The position numbers and the translations under genes were made by a program. The notes under the pieces are model-generated. The model ran no database searches. It was not told the DNA's origin and saw only the letters and a list, made by a program, of their open reading frames with translations. A stretch of DNA of 64,000 bases from Acidobacteriota bacterium (GTDB lineage: Bacteria; Acidobacteriota; Holophagae; Holophagales; Holophagaceae): positions 124,001 through 188,000 of the forward strand of contig JACPUT010000005.1 of the NCBI GenBank assembly GCA_016192145.1. Direction: 5' to 3'. Positions within the stretch are counted from its first letter, which is position 1, and every line of letters starts with the position of its first letter. Positions 54,161-63,699 of the stretch are shown here, in pieces.

Positions 54161-55456
54161 ATGCCCTTGCTCCATCGCTTCCGGTTCCTGGCTCCCCTCG
54201 CAATCCTCTGCTTGCTGTCCGCCCCCCTCGGCCAAGCCGAGGCCCCGGCCCCGGTGGCGTCCTTCGTCGGGGATTTCCGTGGATTCTCCCCGGACGGGTC
54301 CTACGGCGTGGCCTGGACGTCAGACGGCGTGATCCTGCTGGACGCCCGGACCTGGAAGCCCCTGGGCTCGTACCCGCTCCCACTCCCCAAGGCCCCCCAG
54401 GCCCTCCTGGTGGACAACCTCCGCCGCGTGGCCATCCTGCAGCGATCCCCTGAGGGGAAGCGGGTCCTGGATGTGGTGGAGTTCAGGGGCGAACCCCGCC
54501 GCCTGATCCATGAGGTGGGCGTCACCCACCGGGCCATCAGCTTGGAACCCGATGGGGAGATCCACCTCATGGGCGTCTCCAGCTATTTCACGGATCGTTC
54601 CGTGGTCATCCGGTCCAGCAAGGGCATCATCCTCGAGCAAGACAACTACCAGACCACGGCCTACACCTGCACCATCGCCCAGTACCTCACCAACCTCGCC
54701 GGCCTCGTGGACCGGAACCTCACGGCCGCCTCGGCCCCGGCCGTCCGGAAGGCGTGCGATGTGCACTACGAATTTCCCAGCTCCGTGAACGCCGCCGCAT
54801 GGTTCTCATTGAGCCAGACGGATTTCGGGATCTGGTGGAGCGCATCCTATACCTATAACGGCTCCCATCCCGCCACCGGTGTGAAGGACGACGAGGAGAG
54901 ATCCAAGGAGGGACGCATCCGCTTCCCCGGTCTTGAGGCCTACCGGTTCTCCACCGAGGGAGCGGATGCGGAGCTCACGCGCATCGCCACGGCGGACTTC
55001 CAGTTGCTGAGCGGAAGGCCCTGGCGCGTTTCGCCCAAGGGCGGCCCCGCCTTCGACCTCGTCCAGCTTGAGGCCCCGACCTTCACCCCCAAGCGGATCT
55101 CCGCCGATGGCCGCTTCGTCGTCTTCGGTGATGGGCAGCGCACCCGGGTCTACGCGGCCAGCCTCGTCACGGATTCCTATGCGAACCTCGACGCGGAGGT
55201 GATGGAGGACATCGTCATGGGCAAGATCGAGGCGCACCTCCGCAAGGAGCAATACGAGGAAGCCCTGCCCTATTTCGATCGGCTCGCCCGGAGCGGGCGG
55301 CCCCTGCCCGAGAGCTTCTACTTCTACGAGATCGACACCCTCGAACACAGCGGACGCAAGACGGAGGCCCGTGCCAAGGCCGAAGCTTACCTCCGCAAGC
55401 ATGGGAAGAAGGGGAAGTACTACGCCAAAGTCATCGCCGTGATGACCCGGATCTGA
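54161..55456 (+). CDS. Secreted protein of unknown function (propeller-like, C-terminal TPR-like)
   Basis: 431 residues with a signal peptide (FLAPLAILCLLSAPLGQAEA). Residues ~30-190 contain repeated beta-propeller-like strands (GFSPDGSYGVAWTSDGVILL; AISLEPDGEIHLMGVSS). The last ~85 residues are helical with a TPR-like look (IEAHLRKEQYEEALPYFDRL, SGRKTEARAKAEAYLRKH). Family not recognised. AGG before ATG sets the start. It is six bases upstream of the next secreted gene, so the pair is probably one operon. Confidence 0.65.
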   Translation: MPLLHRFRFLAPLAILCLLSAPLGQAEAPAPVASFVGDFRGFSPDGSYGVAWTSDGVILLDARTWKPLGSYPLPLPKAPQALLVDNLRRVAILQRSPEGKRVLDVVEFRGEPRRLIHEVGVTHRAISLEPDGEIHLMGVSSYFTDRSVVIRSSKGIILEQDNYQTTAYTCTIAQYLTNLAGLVDRNLTAASAPAVRKACDVHYEFPSSVNAAAWFSLSQTDFGIWWSASYTYNGSHPATGVKDDEERSKEGRIRFPGLEAYRFSTEGADAELTRIATADFQLLSGRPWRVSPKGGPAFDLVQLEAPTFTPKRISADGRFVVFGDGQRTRVYAASLVTDSYANLDAEVMEDIVMGKIEAHLRKEQYEEALPYFDRLARSGRPLPESFYFYEIDTLEHSGRKTEARAKAEAYLRKHGKKGKYYAKVIAVMTRI

Positions 55457-55462
55457 GGCCCC

Positions 55463-56605
55463 ATGCCCACGCCCCTCTCCTTCATCCTTCCGGGGGCCCT
55501 GAGCCTCCTCCTGCCCGGTATGCCCGCCAGGGCGCAGCAGCCCTCCCGGGACCGCATCCGCGATGGATTCGATCGCCTGGATCGGGATCGCCCCAGCCCC
55601 GAAGCCCGCGGCCGATCGGGCATGGAGGCCTCCTTTTCCGCCCTGGAATTCGACGGCGCATCGGGCATGGCCGGATCCGCGGTCAGCGCCCTGGATGGAT
55701 TGAGCCAGGCCGGCGCCGGCGCCATCGACGCCCTCGAACGGGATGAAGCCCGGCTGGCCAAACTGTCCGGGGAGTTGAGCGACCTCCAGTCGACCAAGGA
55801 ACGGAAGCTGGCGGATTTCCGCGAAGGGCTCTTCTGCAGCGGATGCGACCGGACCCGCACGGAGATCCTCGCCAGGAACGAGACCTTCCCCCACCCGGGC
55901 CAACACAGCGTGCGCCTCAGCGAGGCGGAACTGCAGAAGCGTGAGGCGGCCCTGCAGGCCCCCATCGATCGCCTGGCCTCGGAAATCGCGGCGCTCCGCG
56001 AGAAGATCCGCCACACCCAGGATATGCTCGCCGAAGTTCTGGAACAGCTGGAGGCCGGCCATCGGTTCTGGTGCACGGCCATCACCCACCGACGGAACCT
56101 CGTGCTCCAGGAACTGGAGGGGCGATTGCAGACCGTCAAGGAGGAGGAGAAACGCGCCGACCTCCAGCTTTCCGCCGCCCGCGCGGCCCAGCTGAGGGCC
56201 CTGGGCCCGGAGCACGCCGCCGAAAAGCGGAAGGCGGACGCGGCCTTGAAGGAGGCCCAGGCCCTCCTGAAGACCCTCGCCGACCGCCGCCGTTCGCACC
56301 GCGATTCGGCCCGCCAGCGCCTCGCCCGTGATCGCCGCACCCGGGATGAGCAGGAATCCCGAATCGCCGGATTCCTGGGCCGCGGCAAGCTGCACACCCG
56401 GACCTCGCTCGATCCCCGCTATGTGATCCAGAACGCCACCGCGGGCCATCCCCAGCTAGGAGGCTCCTTCCACCTGGGGCGGCTCAACTGCAAGGAGCCC
56501 TCCCTGCCCGAGTTCCTTCCAGAGGTGGATCGCCTCATCGAGCGCTTCCACCAGACCGGGGTGGGCACACTGACGGAGGCGGATCTGTCCGCGGCCTCCC
56601 GCTAG
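55463..56605 (+). CDS. Secreted coiled-coil protein with CxxC motif, unknown function
   Basis: 380 residues with an N-terminal signal (FILPGALSLLLPGMPARAQ). Residues ~95-310 are strongly helical/coiled-coil (ERDEARLAKLSGELSDLQST; VLQELEGRLQTVKEEEKRAD). A CxxC motif lies at its start (LFCSGCDRTRTEIL), and one Cys follows at FWCTAI and another at LNCKEP. It may be a periplasmic thiol- or metal-binding structural protein; no family is recognised. Second gene of a pair with the propeller-like protein. Confidence 0.65.
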   Translation: MPTPLSFILPGALSLLLPGMPARAQQPSRDRIRDGFDRLDRDRPSPEARGRSGMEASFSALEFDGASGMAGSAVSALDGLSQAGAGAIDALERDEARLAKLSGELSDLQSTKERKLADFREGLFCSGCDRTRTEILARNETFPHPGQHSVRLSEAELQKREAALQAPIDRLASEIAALREKIRHTQDMLAEVLEQLEAGHRFWCTAITHRRNLVLQELEGRLQTVKEEEKRADLQLSAARAAQLRALGPEHAAEKRKADAALKEAQALLKTLADRRRSHRDSARQRLARDRRTRDEQESRIAGFLGRGKLHTRTSLDPRYVIQNATAGHPQLGGSFHLGRLNCKEPSLPEFLPEVDRLIERFHQTGVGTLTEADLSAASR

Positions 56606-56629
56606 GAGCGTGTCCTCCTCCTCCCCGGC

Positions 56630-56743
56630 CACGATCCACCCGGCCTTCGGCAGGGTGGACTCGAAGGTGGAACCGCTGCCGAGGTCGCCCCGGAAACCGA
56701 TGGCATGACCCATGCGCTCCACGATCAGCATGGATCTGGCCAC
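56630..56743 (-). pseudogene. C-terminal fragment of a histidine kinase ATPase domain
   Basis: About 36 codons read VARSMLIVERMGHAIGFRGD then LGSGSTFESTLPKAGW, matching the end of HATPase domains (xxIVxxMGGxIGxxSxxGxGSTFxFxLP). The conserved N and G1/G2 boxes are absent, so it is a remnant. It lies on the strand opposite the coiled-coil gene, just after that gene's stop, and just downstream of the LysR gene at 56793. Confidence 0.5.
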
Positions 56744-56792
56744 GGGAGCCTCCCACCCCTCCCATCGCCCGGGTCGGGGACCCGCCCGAAAC

Positions 56793-57674
56793 TCACCCCA
56801 CCGCCACCATCTCCAAAAACGCCTTGGCCGCGTGGCTCAGGGGCCGCTTCTCCACCCAGAGCAGGTGGATGGGGCGCTCGGCCTTGACCTCGGGAACCTG
56901 CACCTCCTTGAGGAGCCCCATGGCGAGATCCTGCTCCACGGTGACTCTGGGGAGGAAGGCCACGCCCATGCCGCCGGCCACCATGCGGCGGATGCTCTCG
57001 ACCGTCGGCATCTCCACGGCCATGTCGAGGGATACCTTGTGGCGGTGGAACTCGCGGAGCACCACTTCCCGGTAGGGGCTGGCCACGTTGTGGGCCACGA
57101 AGGTCTCCCTGCCCAGTTCCTGGATGGCGACGCTCTTCTTCTTGGCAAGCCGATGTTGCGGTCCCACCACGAAGGCCAGGTGGTCGCGGTAGAGCACGCG
57201 GGAGCCGAACCGCTCATCCCCGGGCAGGAAGCTGGCCACGCCGAAATCCACGTCGCCCGCGAGGAGGTGATCCGGGATCTGGCTGCTGCGGGTGCGCTGC
57301 ACCACCACCTGCACTTGGGGGAAGCGCTCGCGATACCGGATGAGGTGGGGCAGCAGGTAGAGGATCATGCTTTCGTTGGCCCCCAAGGCGAGGCGGCCCA
57401 CGGCCTTGTGGCGCAGTTCCGCGAGGCGGTTGAAGAGTTCCCGCTGGAGGTTCTGCTGGCGCCGCGCCGCGTCCAGCACGATGGCGCCGGCATCCGTGAG
57501 GGCCAGCTCCCGCCCTGAGCGATCGATGAGCTTTTCGCCGACTTCGGCCTCCAGCCGCTGCACGGCCACGGAGACGGCGGGCTGCGTACGCTGCAGTTTC
57601 TCCGCCGCACGGGTGAAACTGCCCTCCTCCACCACGGTGAGGAAGACCTGCAGGGGGGTGACGTCCAGGCTCAT
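56793..57674 (-). CDS. LysR-family transcriptional regulator
   Basis: 293 residues. Winged helix at residues ~5-65 (TPLQVFLTVVEEGSFTRAAE, LQRTQPAVSVAVQRLEAEVG) and a LysR substrate-binding domain from ~90 (GRLALGANESMILYLLPHLI; RRMVAGGMGVAFLPRVTVEQ). It is divergent from the membrane histidine kinase gene across a 184-bp gap in which no clear box was identified. Effector unknown. Confidence 0.88.
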   Translation of the reverse strand: MSLDVTPLQVFLTVVEEGSFTRAAEKLQRTQPAVSVAVQRLEAEVGEKLIDRSGRELALTDAGAIVLDAARRQQNLQRELFNRLAELRHKAVGRLALGANESMILYLLPHLIRYRERFPQVQVVVQRTRSSQIPDHLLAGDVDFGVASFLPGDERFGSRVLYRDHLAFVVGPQHRLAKKKSVAIQELGRETFVAHNVASPYREVVLREFHRHKVSLDMAVEMPTVESIRRMVAGGMGVAFLPRVTVEQDLAMGLLKEVQVPEVKAERPIHLLWVEKRPLSHAAKAFLEMVAVG

Positions 57675-57858
57675 CGCATCAATCCTGTTTATGACAACCC
57701 ATCAAGCATCAGCCGATCTTATGGAAGGTTCAAGGGGAACCGAGGGATCCTCTCCAGGAGCACCCCCTATCGCCGCGGGGCTGAATTTCCCGCTTCCCGC
57801 CCCTCCGCTACCCTTTGAATGCTTCGAATTCCAAGTTTTCCGCCGTTCAAGGAGCGGG

Positions 57859-59541
57859 ATGCACCCTCGTTCGTGGAAGTCCGCCCCCTGGGCCATCGCT
57901 TTGACCTCGGCCCTCGGGGTGGTGTGGGGGATGGGTGGCCTCAACCTCCGGGCCTGGATCCTCCCGATGGCGCTCCTCCTCCTGCTGGCCGGCACCCTGC
58001 AGGGGGCCCTGGCCCGAGCCCGGATGGATTCGAGCCCGGCGTTCAGATGGAGAGCCCTGGCCGGCTTCTGCCTGCTCGGTGTCTACAACGCCTGCCTCCA
58101 CCTCTTCCAGGTGTTCCGGTTCGGGCCCCAGCTGCCCCACCCTCCCGTCGCCACTCTGCTGTTGTGGGGCCCAGCCTTCCTCCTGTTGCTGGCCGCATTC
58201 AATGGGAAGGACACCAACCACCCTGGCGCGAGCGCCCGGATGCTGGATGGGGGCGTGTTCGGCCTGGCCGCGTACCTGGGTCTCTGGATGTGGGTGATCA
58301 AGCCGGCCATATCTCCCGGGGCACTTGAGCCGATGCTGGCACTGGGTCTCCACCTGAGCCTTCTCATCGCCTGCACCACCCTCGGCGTGGCGCTCCATGT
58401 CTGGATCGAACGCGCGGCGCCCCTGAACTCGCCCATCGGGCTGATCGCGCTGGGCACCCTTACCTTTGCGGTGGTCCTTCCCTGGTGGGCCAGCGTGATC
58501 CTGGGCGGCACTTTCCGGCTTTCCCACCCCGTTCGGATCGCATTCCTGCCGAGCTTCCTGCTGTTGTACCTGGGGACGCGAGCCCCCTGGCCCGAGCGCC
58601 AGTCCCGACCCAACGAAGCCCTCCGGCTGGCCCTGCCCTATATCCCCACGGCCGTCGCCTTCGTGGGTTTCCTCGCCCACTACCTTCCTCGAAACACCGA
58701 CCGGGATGCCACGGGCCTGGCCCTGCTCGGAGCCTTGGCCATCCTCGTGCTCCTAAGGCAGGCCCTGACCCTGCGCCAGATCTTCCTCCTGAATCGGAAG
58801 CTGGAGGAAAAGGTGGAGGCCCGCACGCGGGAACTGAGCCGCAGCCAGACCCTCCTCGTGGAGACCCAACAAAAGAACTTGGTGGCCACCCTGGGCGCGG
58901 GCATCACCCACGACCTCAACAACCTCCTGGGGGCGGCCCTGGGCAACCTGGATCTGCTCCGCATGAAGCTGGGCCCCCTCGAATCCCGGGAGATGGATGG
59001 CCTGGAAAAGGCCCTGGATCGCGCGGGCAGCCTCTCCAAGAGCCTCATGGGCCTGGCCCGCGGCGGCCCCGGCCCCAGCCGGACCTTCGATCTACGGGAT
59101 CACCTGGAAGAGCTCCACCCCCTCCTCCGGGCCATGGTGCCCCGGAACATCCACCTCGACTGGGAGCAAGGGGCGGGCCCCCTGCTGATCCAGGCCACGC
59201 CCGGCCAAGTGGATCAGGTGGTGGTGAATCTGGTGAGCAACGCCAAGGATGCCACCCCCCCCGGAGGCCGCATCAGCCTCCGGGTGAGCGATGGGGGCTC
59301 CCAAGCCGTGATCGAGGTGCGGGACACCGGCACGGGGATCCCCGACAGCGTGATGGAGCATCTCTTCGAGCCCTTCCTCACCACCAAGCCCGCCGGGAAA
59401 GGCACGGGCCTGGGTCTGAGTTCCGTGCGGGCCGTGGTGGAGCACCTGGGCGGTTCCATCAACGTGGCCACCGCCCCCGGGGAGGGCACCACCTTCACCG
59501 TGCGGCTCCCCAAGGCTTCGTTGGAGGAGGGGGCCCCCTGA
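57859..59541 (+). CDS. Membrane histidine kinase with multi-helix sensor
   Basis: 560 residues. The N-terminal ~315 residues contain about nine membrane helices and no large soluble sensor. A coiled coil (LNRKLEEKVEARTRELSRSQ) leads to the dimerisation domain with the phospho-His in GAGITHDLNNLLGAALGNLD. HATPase motifs follow: NLVSNAKDA, EVRDTGTGIPD and GTGLGLSSVRAVVEHLGG. No receiver domain or adjacent response regulator. ATG follows GGAG; the ORF track's first 164 residues are upstream non-coding sequence. Confidence 0.88.
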   Translation: MHPRSWKSAPWAIALTSALGVVWGMGGLNLRAWILPMALLLLLAGTLQGALARARMDSSPAFRWRALAGFCLLGVYNACLHLFQVFRFGPQLPHPPVATLLLWGPAFLLLLAAFNGKDTNHPGASARMLDGGVFGLAAYLGLWMWVIKPAISPGALEPMLALGLHLSLLIACTTLGVALHVWIERAAPLNSPIGLIALGTLTFAVVLPWWASVILGGTFRLSHPVRIAFLPSFLLLYLGTRAPWPERQSRPNEALRLALPYIPTAVAFVGFLAHYLPRNTDRDATGLALLGALAILVLLRQALTLRQIFLLNRKLEEKVEARTRELSRSQTLLVETQQKNLVATLGAGITHDLNNLLGAALGNLDLLRMKLGPLESREMDGLEKALDRAGSLSKSLMGLARGGPGPSRTFDLRDHLEELHPLLRAMVPRNIHLDWEQGAGPLLIQATPGQVDQVVVNLVSNAKDATPPGGRISLRVSDGGSQAVIEVRDTGTGIPDSVMEHLFEPFLTTKPAGKGTGLGLSSVRAVVEHLGGSINVATAPGEGTTFTVRLPKASLEEGAP

Positions 59542-59567
59542 GGTAGCCTGGAAGCGGACCTGAACCC

Positions 59568-60191
59568 ATGCTGCCCCTCCTGCTCGGCCTCCTGCACGCC
59601 CTCGAACCGGATCACGTCGCCGTGGTCACGGGCGTGAGCTTGGATGGCAACCGCCGGGCCTGGCGCGTGGGCCTCGCCTTCGGCCTTTCCCACATGCTGG
59701 CCGTGGCCCTGCTGGCCCTGGCCACGATCCTGGCCGGCCACGCCCTGGCGGGGGACGCCGTCTTCCTCTGGCTGGACCGGGCGGCTTGGAGCTTCGTGAT
59801 CCTGCTGGGGCTCTGGAACCTCGCGGGGGCCATCGGCCTCCGGCGCACGGCGCCCCAACCCGCCATCCACGCCCACGGGGCCCTCGTGCACGTCCACCCT
59901 GGCGCCAGGGCCCGCTTCCACCACAGCGCGGCTTGGCTGGGCGCCTTCTTCGGCCTGGGCGGCGTGCGAGGCTTCACCACCCTGCTCAGGGAGCACGGCT
60001 GGCAGGGCTTCGGCCCCTTCGCCATCGCGCTGCTCCTCTTCGGCCTCGGCATCACCGCCATGTTCATCCTGCTCAGCTGGGCTTCGGGCCTCTTGAGCCA
60101 GGCCCTGGAGGGGCCGAGGGGCCGGCGCGCGGTGCTGGCCTGCTCGGGCCTGGGCAACCTCACTGTGGGGCTCTGGCTGCTGGTCCGGTGA
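59568..60191 (+). CDS. UreH/NiCoT-like metal transporter
   Basis: 207 residues with about six helices. The HX4DH metal-entry motif typical of nickel/cobalt permeases is seen as LLHALEPDHVAVVTG in helix one, with LAFGLSHMLAVALLAL next. A His-rich cytosolic loop (IHAHGALVHVHPGARARFHH) lies in the middle. It probably moves Ni or Co across the inner membrane, but UreH-type relatives have other roles. It starts 26 bases after the kinase gene and may share its transcript. Confidence 0.75.
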   Translation: MLPLLLGLLHALEPDHVAVVTGVSLDGNRRAWRVGLAFGLSHMLAVALLALATILAGHALAGDAVFLWLDRAAWSFVILLGLWNLAGAIGLRRTAPQPAIHAHGALVHVHPGARARFHHSAAWLGAFFGLGGVRGFTTLLREHGWQGFGPFAIALLLFGLGITAMFILLSWASGLLSQALEGPRGRRAVLACSGLGNLTVGLWLLVR

Positions 60192-60326
60192 ATTTGCCCG
60201 CTGGGCCGGAAAGCCCCCCGGCCGGGGTACCCCCATCGACCTCCAGGGCTACGTTGGGGTGATCCGCCCCCGCCGATCGGCCCAAGCCCTTCCTGCGCGG
60301 AGGCGTGCAGCTTGGAGGGAGGTCCC

Positions 60327-61478
60327 ATGCTCAGCCATTTCAAGCTCTTCGCCCTGACATTCGCCCTGGGGTTGGCCCTGGGCTGCGGAGGCAGTTCCAG
60401 CCGCGGCAGCAGTGGCAGCGGCGCCATGGATGTGCGCCTGACCGATGGCCCCATCGGCGGCTATCAGGAGATCAACGTCCATATCCGGTCCGTGGAGATC
60501 CGCGGGGATGGCGGCTGGATCACCCTGGCCAATCCGGACCTGACCTTGAACCTGCTCACCCTCACCGGCGGCGTGAGCCAGACCCTCGCCTCCGGGGCCA
60601 CCCTGCCCGCGGGCCACTACGGCCAGATGCGCTTGGTCCTCGGCACCGGTAACAGCGTGAAGCTCGCCGACGGCAGCGTCCATGACCTCACGACCCCCTC
60701 GGGCCTGCAGTCGGGCATCAAGCTCATCGTGAGCTTCGACGTGGCGGCCGGCACCACGAAGGACGTGTGGATCGACTTCGACGCCGCCCACTCCATCCAG
60801 ATCGTGGCCACGGGGGCCTCTCACAAGTACATGCTGCGCCCCACCATCCGGGCCTTCGACAAGGTGGCCACGGGCGCCATCTCGGGCACCTTCACGGATG
60901 CGGCCTCCAGCGCCCCGCTGGCGGGAGCCTTCGTATATGCCGAGGCCCTGGATGGCACCGGCGCTCCGCACCTCGTGCGCAGCACCGTGACGGATGCCGC
61001 CGGCCACTACCTCCTCGACCTGCTCCCGGTGGGCGGCAGCTATCACGTCGTGAGCATGCCCCGGGTGGGGGCTCCCACCGTGACCGCCTATTTCGCCCAG
61101 GCCAGCGACGCCCTCGCCGTGACCACCGCCACTCCCCTGCAGACCTTCAACGCCAGCTTCACCGCCAGCCCCACTGTCGGCGGCGTGGGCGGCACCGTCA
61201 CCCCCGTGGCCACGGCGGACCAGCATGACGCCGTGGACCTCCTGCAGTCCCTGACGGCCGGAGGCGCCAGCCACACCTTCATCGTGGACACGACCCTGGC
61301 CACCGTGGGCGCCGCCACGGAGACCTACGCCTTCGACGACGTCCCCATCGGCACCTACGGGGTCCAGGGCGTGCGCACCACCCTGAACGCCGACGGGTCG
61401 ACCACCGTCGTCACCAAGGCGCCCCTGCCCGCTGTGGTGGCCGCTGGAATCACCCTGACCCTCCCCATCACCTTCTAA
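60327..61478 (+). CDS. DUF4382 lipoprotein
   Basis: 383 residues. Lipoprotein signal FALTFALGLALGCGGSSS. Residues ~33-175 match DUF4382 (MDVRLTDGPIGGYQEINVHI; HYGQMRLVLG; KLIVSFDVAAGTTKDVWIDF; YMLRPTIRAFDKVATGAISG). The remainder is a carboxypeptidase-regulatory-like beta domain (SAPLAGAFVYAEALDGTG; DAAGHYLLDLLPVGG). Function unknown; common in acidobacterial and bacteroidete surface lipoproteins. GGAGGGAGG precedes the ATG. Confidence 0.85.
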   Translation: MLSHFKLFALTFALGLALGCGGSSSRGSSGSGAMDVRLTDGPIGGYQEINVHIRSVEIRGDGGWITLANPDLTLNLLTLTGGVSQTLASGATLPAGHYGQMRLVLGTGNSVKLADGSVHDLTTPSGLQSGIKLIVSFDVAAGTTKDVWIDFDAAHSIQIVATGASHKYMLRPTIRAFDKVATGAISGTFTDAASSAPLAGAFVYAEALDGTGAPHLVRSTVTDAAGHYLLDLLPVGGSYHVVSMPRVGAPTVTAYFAQASDALAVTTATPLQTFNASFTASPTVGGVGGTVTPVATADQHDAVDLLQSLTAGGASHTFIVDTTLATVGAATETYAFDDVPIGTYGVQGVRTTLNADGSTTVVTKAPLPAVVAAGITLTLPITF

Positions 61479-61535
61479 GGCCCGGGGGCCGATGCCGCTA
61501 TCCTGGCCTGATGCCCCCTTCCTCCGGCCCCCTGC

Positions 61536-63188
61536 ATGGCTGAACGTCCGTCCGTGCTGCGCTCCGCCGCGGTGGTGGGGGCCTTCACCTTCCTGAGCCG
61601 CATCACCGGCATGCTGCAGAGCCGCATGCTGGCCGCGTACCTGGGCACGGGCCCCGCGGCGGAGGCCTTCGTGGTGGCCTACCGCCTGCCCAACCTCCTG
61701 CGCCGCTTCACGGCCGAAGGCACCATGACCGCCGCCTTCCTGCCCACCCTCAACGAGGTGGCCCAGCGGGACGGCGAAGAGGCCGGTAAGACCATGGCCG
61801 CCCACTTCCTGGGTTCCCTCACCACCTTCCTCGCGCTGGTCTGCCTGGTGGGCGTGGCCGCCATGGGGCTCATCACGGGTCTGCTCATGCTGGGGCGCCT
61901 GGCCCCGGGGCAGCCCATTCCGGAGCAGCTCGGCACCCTCTTCCACATCCTGACGGGCGCCCGGCCCGCGCCGCCGGATCTCGCCCTCACGGCCCTGGCC
62001 GGACGGCTGATGTTCCCCTACCTCCTGCTCGTGAGCCTCACCGCGGGGCTCTCGGCCGTGCTCAACCTCAAGGATCGCTTCGGCCTCACGGCCAGCGTGA
62101 GCACCTTCTACAACTTGGCCTTCATGGCCTTCGGCTGGCTCTGCTTCGAGTTCGGCCCCGGCGACTGGGGCCGCAGCGCCGACGCCGCCACCGTGATCTT
62201 CGCCATCGCCGTGTTGGCGGGTGGCCTCGTGCAGCTGCTCATCCTCGTGCCCTCCTTCCTGCGCTTCGGGTACGGCATCCGCCCGGGCCTGCACTTGAAG
62301 GATCCCGGGGTGCGCCTCGCCCTCAAGCGCATGGTGCCGGGCATCCTCGGGTCCGGGGTGCACCCCATCAACGTGCTGCTCAGCACCTTCCTCGCCTCGC
62401 GCCTCGCCGTGGGCAGCCAGACGGTGCTCTTCAACAGCAACATGATGGGCGAGCTGGTGCTGGGCCTCTTCGCCATGAGCGTGGCCACCGTGAGCCTGCC
62501 CGCCATGAGCCGCCTCGCCGAAGCGGGTGATCTGCGCGGCCTCAGCAAATCCCTGGGCTCCGCGTGGCGGGCCACCGCCTTCCTCGCCATCCCCGGCGCC
62601 ATCGGCATGGCGGTGCTCGCCCAACCCACCCTCGCCCTCATCTTCCAGAAGGGCCGCTTCACCGCCGCCGATGTGAGCTGGACGGCGTGGACCCTGGCCT
62701 TCCAGGTGGTGGGCATCCCCTTCATCGGCGCCTCCCGTATCGGCACCCAGGCCCTCTACGCCCTCAAGGACTACAAGGGCCCCGCCCAGGCGGCCCTGCT
62801 CAGCATGGCCGCCAACCTGGTGCTCTCCTGGTACCTCCTGCGGGTCTGGGGCACGGGCGGCATCGCCCTCGCCAACGGCCTCGCCAGCATGGTGGGCCTC
62901 GGCTGGGTGCTCCTGCGCCTGCGCGGCCGCATGGCCGTGCCCCTCCTCTTCACGGGGGTGGGCTGCGGCCTCTTCACCCTCGCCGCCCTGCCCATGGGGC
63001 TCGTGGCGGCCTGGGGCGGCCGGGCCCTGGGGCTCTTCGGGGCCTACCAGGGCGTGGGGGCCACGGCCTTGCGCCTCTTCCCCCTCATCGCCGCCAGCGC
63101 GGCCGTGTACTTCGGAATCCTTCTCGCCCTCGGCAACCGGGAAGCCCAGGCATTGTGGGGCCGGATCGCCCCCCGGCTGGGGCTCTGA
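61536..63188 (+). CDS. murJ: Lipid II flippase MurJ (MviN)
   Basis: 550 residues with about fourteen helices. It flips the peptidoglycan precursor lipid II across the inner membrane. The N-terminus FLSRITGMLQSRMLAAYLG and LPNLLRRFTAEGTMTAAFLP are the family signature, including Arg residues in the central cavity. IGTQALYALKDYKGPAQAA lies in the second half. The gene is monocistronic by spacing. The ORF-track antisense frame (60249-62624) is a shadow. Confidence 0.93.
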   Translation: MAERPSVLRSAAVVGAFTFLSRITGMLQSRMLAAYLGTGPAAEAFVVAYRLPNLLRRFTAEGTMTAAFLPTLNEVAQRDGEEAGKTMAAHFLGSLTTFLALVCLVGVAAMGLITGLLMLGRLAPGQPIPEQLGTLFHILTGARPAPPDLALTALAGRLMFPYLLLVSLTAGLSAVLNLKDRFGLTASVSTFYNLAFMAFGWLCFEFGPGDWGRSADAATVIFAIAVLAGGLVQLLILVPSFLRFGYGIRPGLHLKDPGVRLALKRMVPGILGSGVHPINVLLSTFLASRLAVGSQTVLFNSNMMGELVLGLFAMSVATVSLPAMSRLAEAGDLRGLSKSLGSAWRATAFLAIPGAIGMAVLAQPTLALIFQKGRFTAADVSWTAWTLAFQVVGIPFIGASRIGTQALYALKDYKGPAQAALLSMAANLVLSWYLLRVWGTGGIALANGLASMVGLGWVLLRLRGRMAVPLLFTGVGCGLFTLAALPMGLVAAWGGRALGLFGAYQGVGATALRLFPLIAASAAVYFGILLALGNREAQALWGRIAPRLGL

Positions 63189-63325
63189 CCCTCTCGGCTC
63201 GGCTACCCCCGAGCCTGTGACGCGTCAAACCGTGTTGCACCTCCCACCCTCAATGCGTGATCGGGGTCATGGGCCTTGGCTCGGGAGGAGCGCATGTTAG
63301 GGCTGACTTTTTAGGAGCCTCCCCC

Positions 63326-63580
63326 ATGCGAAAGTTCGCCCTCCTCCCCCTCCTCGCGCTGCTCGCGGCGCCCGCCTTGGAGGCCAAGCTCCCCTGGACG
63401 AAGAAGGCCCAGGCCCTGGGCTTCACGAACGTGAAGAACTGCCAGTCCTGCCACGCCACGGAAAAGGTCAAGAAGGGCGACCCCCTCACCGACATGGGCA
63501 AGTTCCTCATGGATCGCAAGGCCAAGGAAAAGGCCGCCGAAGTGGATCTCGCCTGGCTGAAGGACTACAAGGGCAAGTAG
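63326..63580 (+). CDS. Small periplasmic monohaem cytochrome-like protein
   Basis: 84 residues. Signal peptide ALLPLLALLAAPALEAK, then one haem site CQSCH in FTNVKNCQSCHATEKVKKGD and a Lys-rich tail. A Met in DMGKFLMDRK could be the distal ligand. The small size and Lys content suggest an electron shuttle in the periplasm. TTAGGAG sets the ATG. A strong terminator follows. Confidence 0.82.
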   Translation: MRKFALLPLLALLAAPALEAKLPWTKKAQALGFTNVKNCQSCHATEKVKKGDPLTDMGKFLMDRKAKEKAAEVDLAWLKDYKGK

Positions 63581-63602
63581 GCTCCAGCCCCTGACCCGGA
63601 TA

Positions 63603-63647
63603 GAGGCCGCGCCCCCAAGACTGCAGGGGGCGCGGCCTCCGCATTTT
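63603..63647 (+). terminator. Rho-independent terminator after the small cytochrome gene
   Basis: GAGGCCGCGCCCCC ... GGGGGCGCGGCCTC: perfect 14-bp stem with a 9-base loop, followed by CGCATTTT. It separates the cytochrome gene from the Lrp-type regulator. Confidence 0.88.
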
Positions 63648-63699
63648 CAGCCTTGACCCGTCCGCCCTCCGATCGTCCAATGGAGGGTACGGATGCCGA

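Noticed and set aside
60249-62624. 791-residue minus-strand ORF
   Set aside because: Antisense to the DUF4382 lipoprotein and murJ genes; Gly/His/Glu-rich translation typical of codon shadows.
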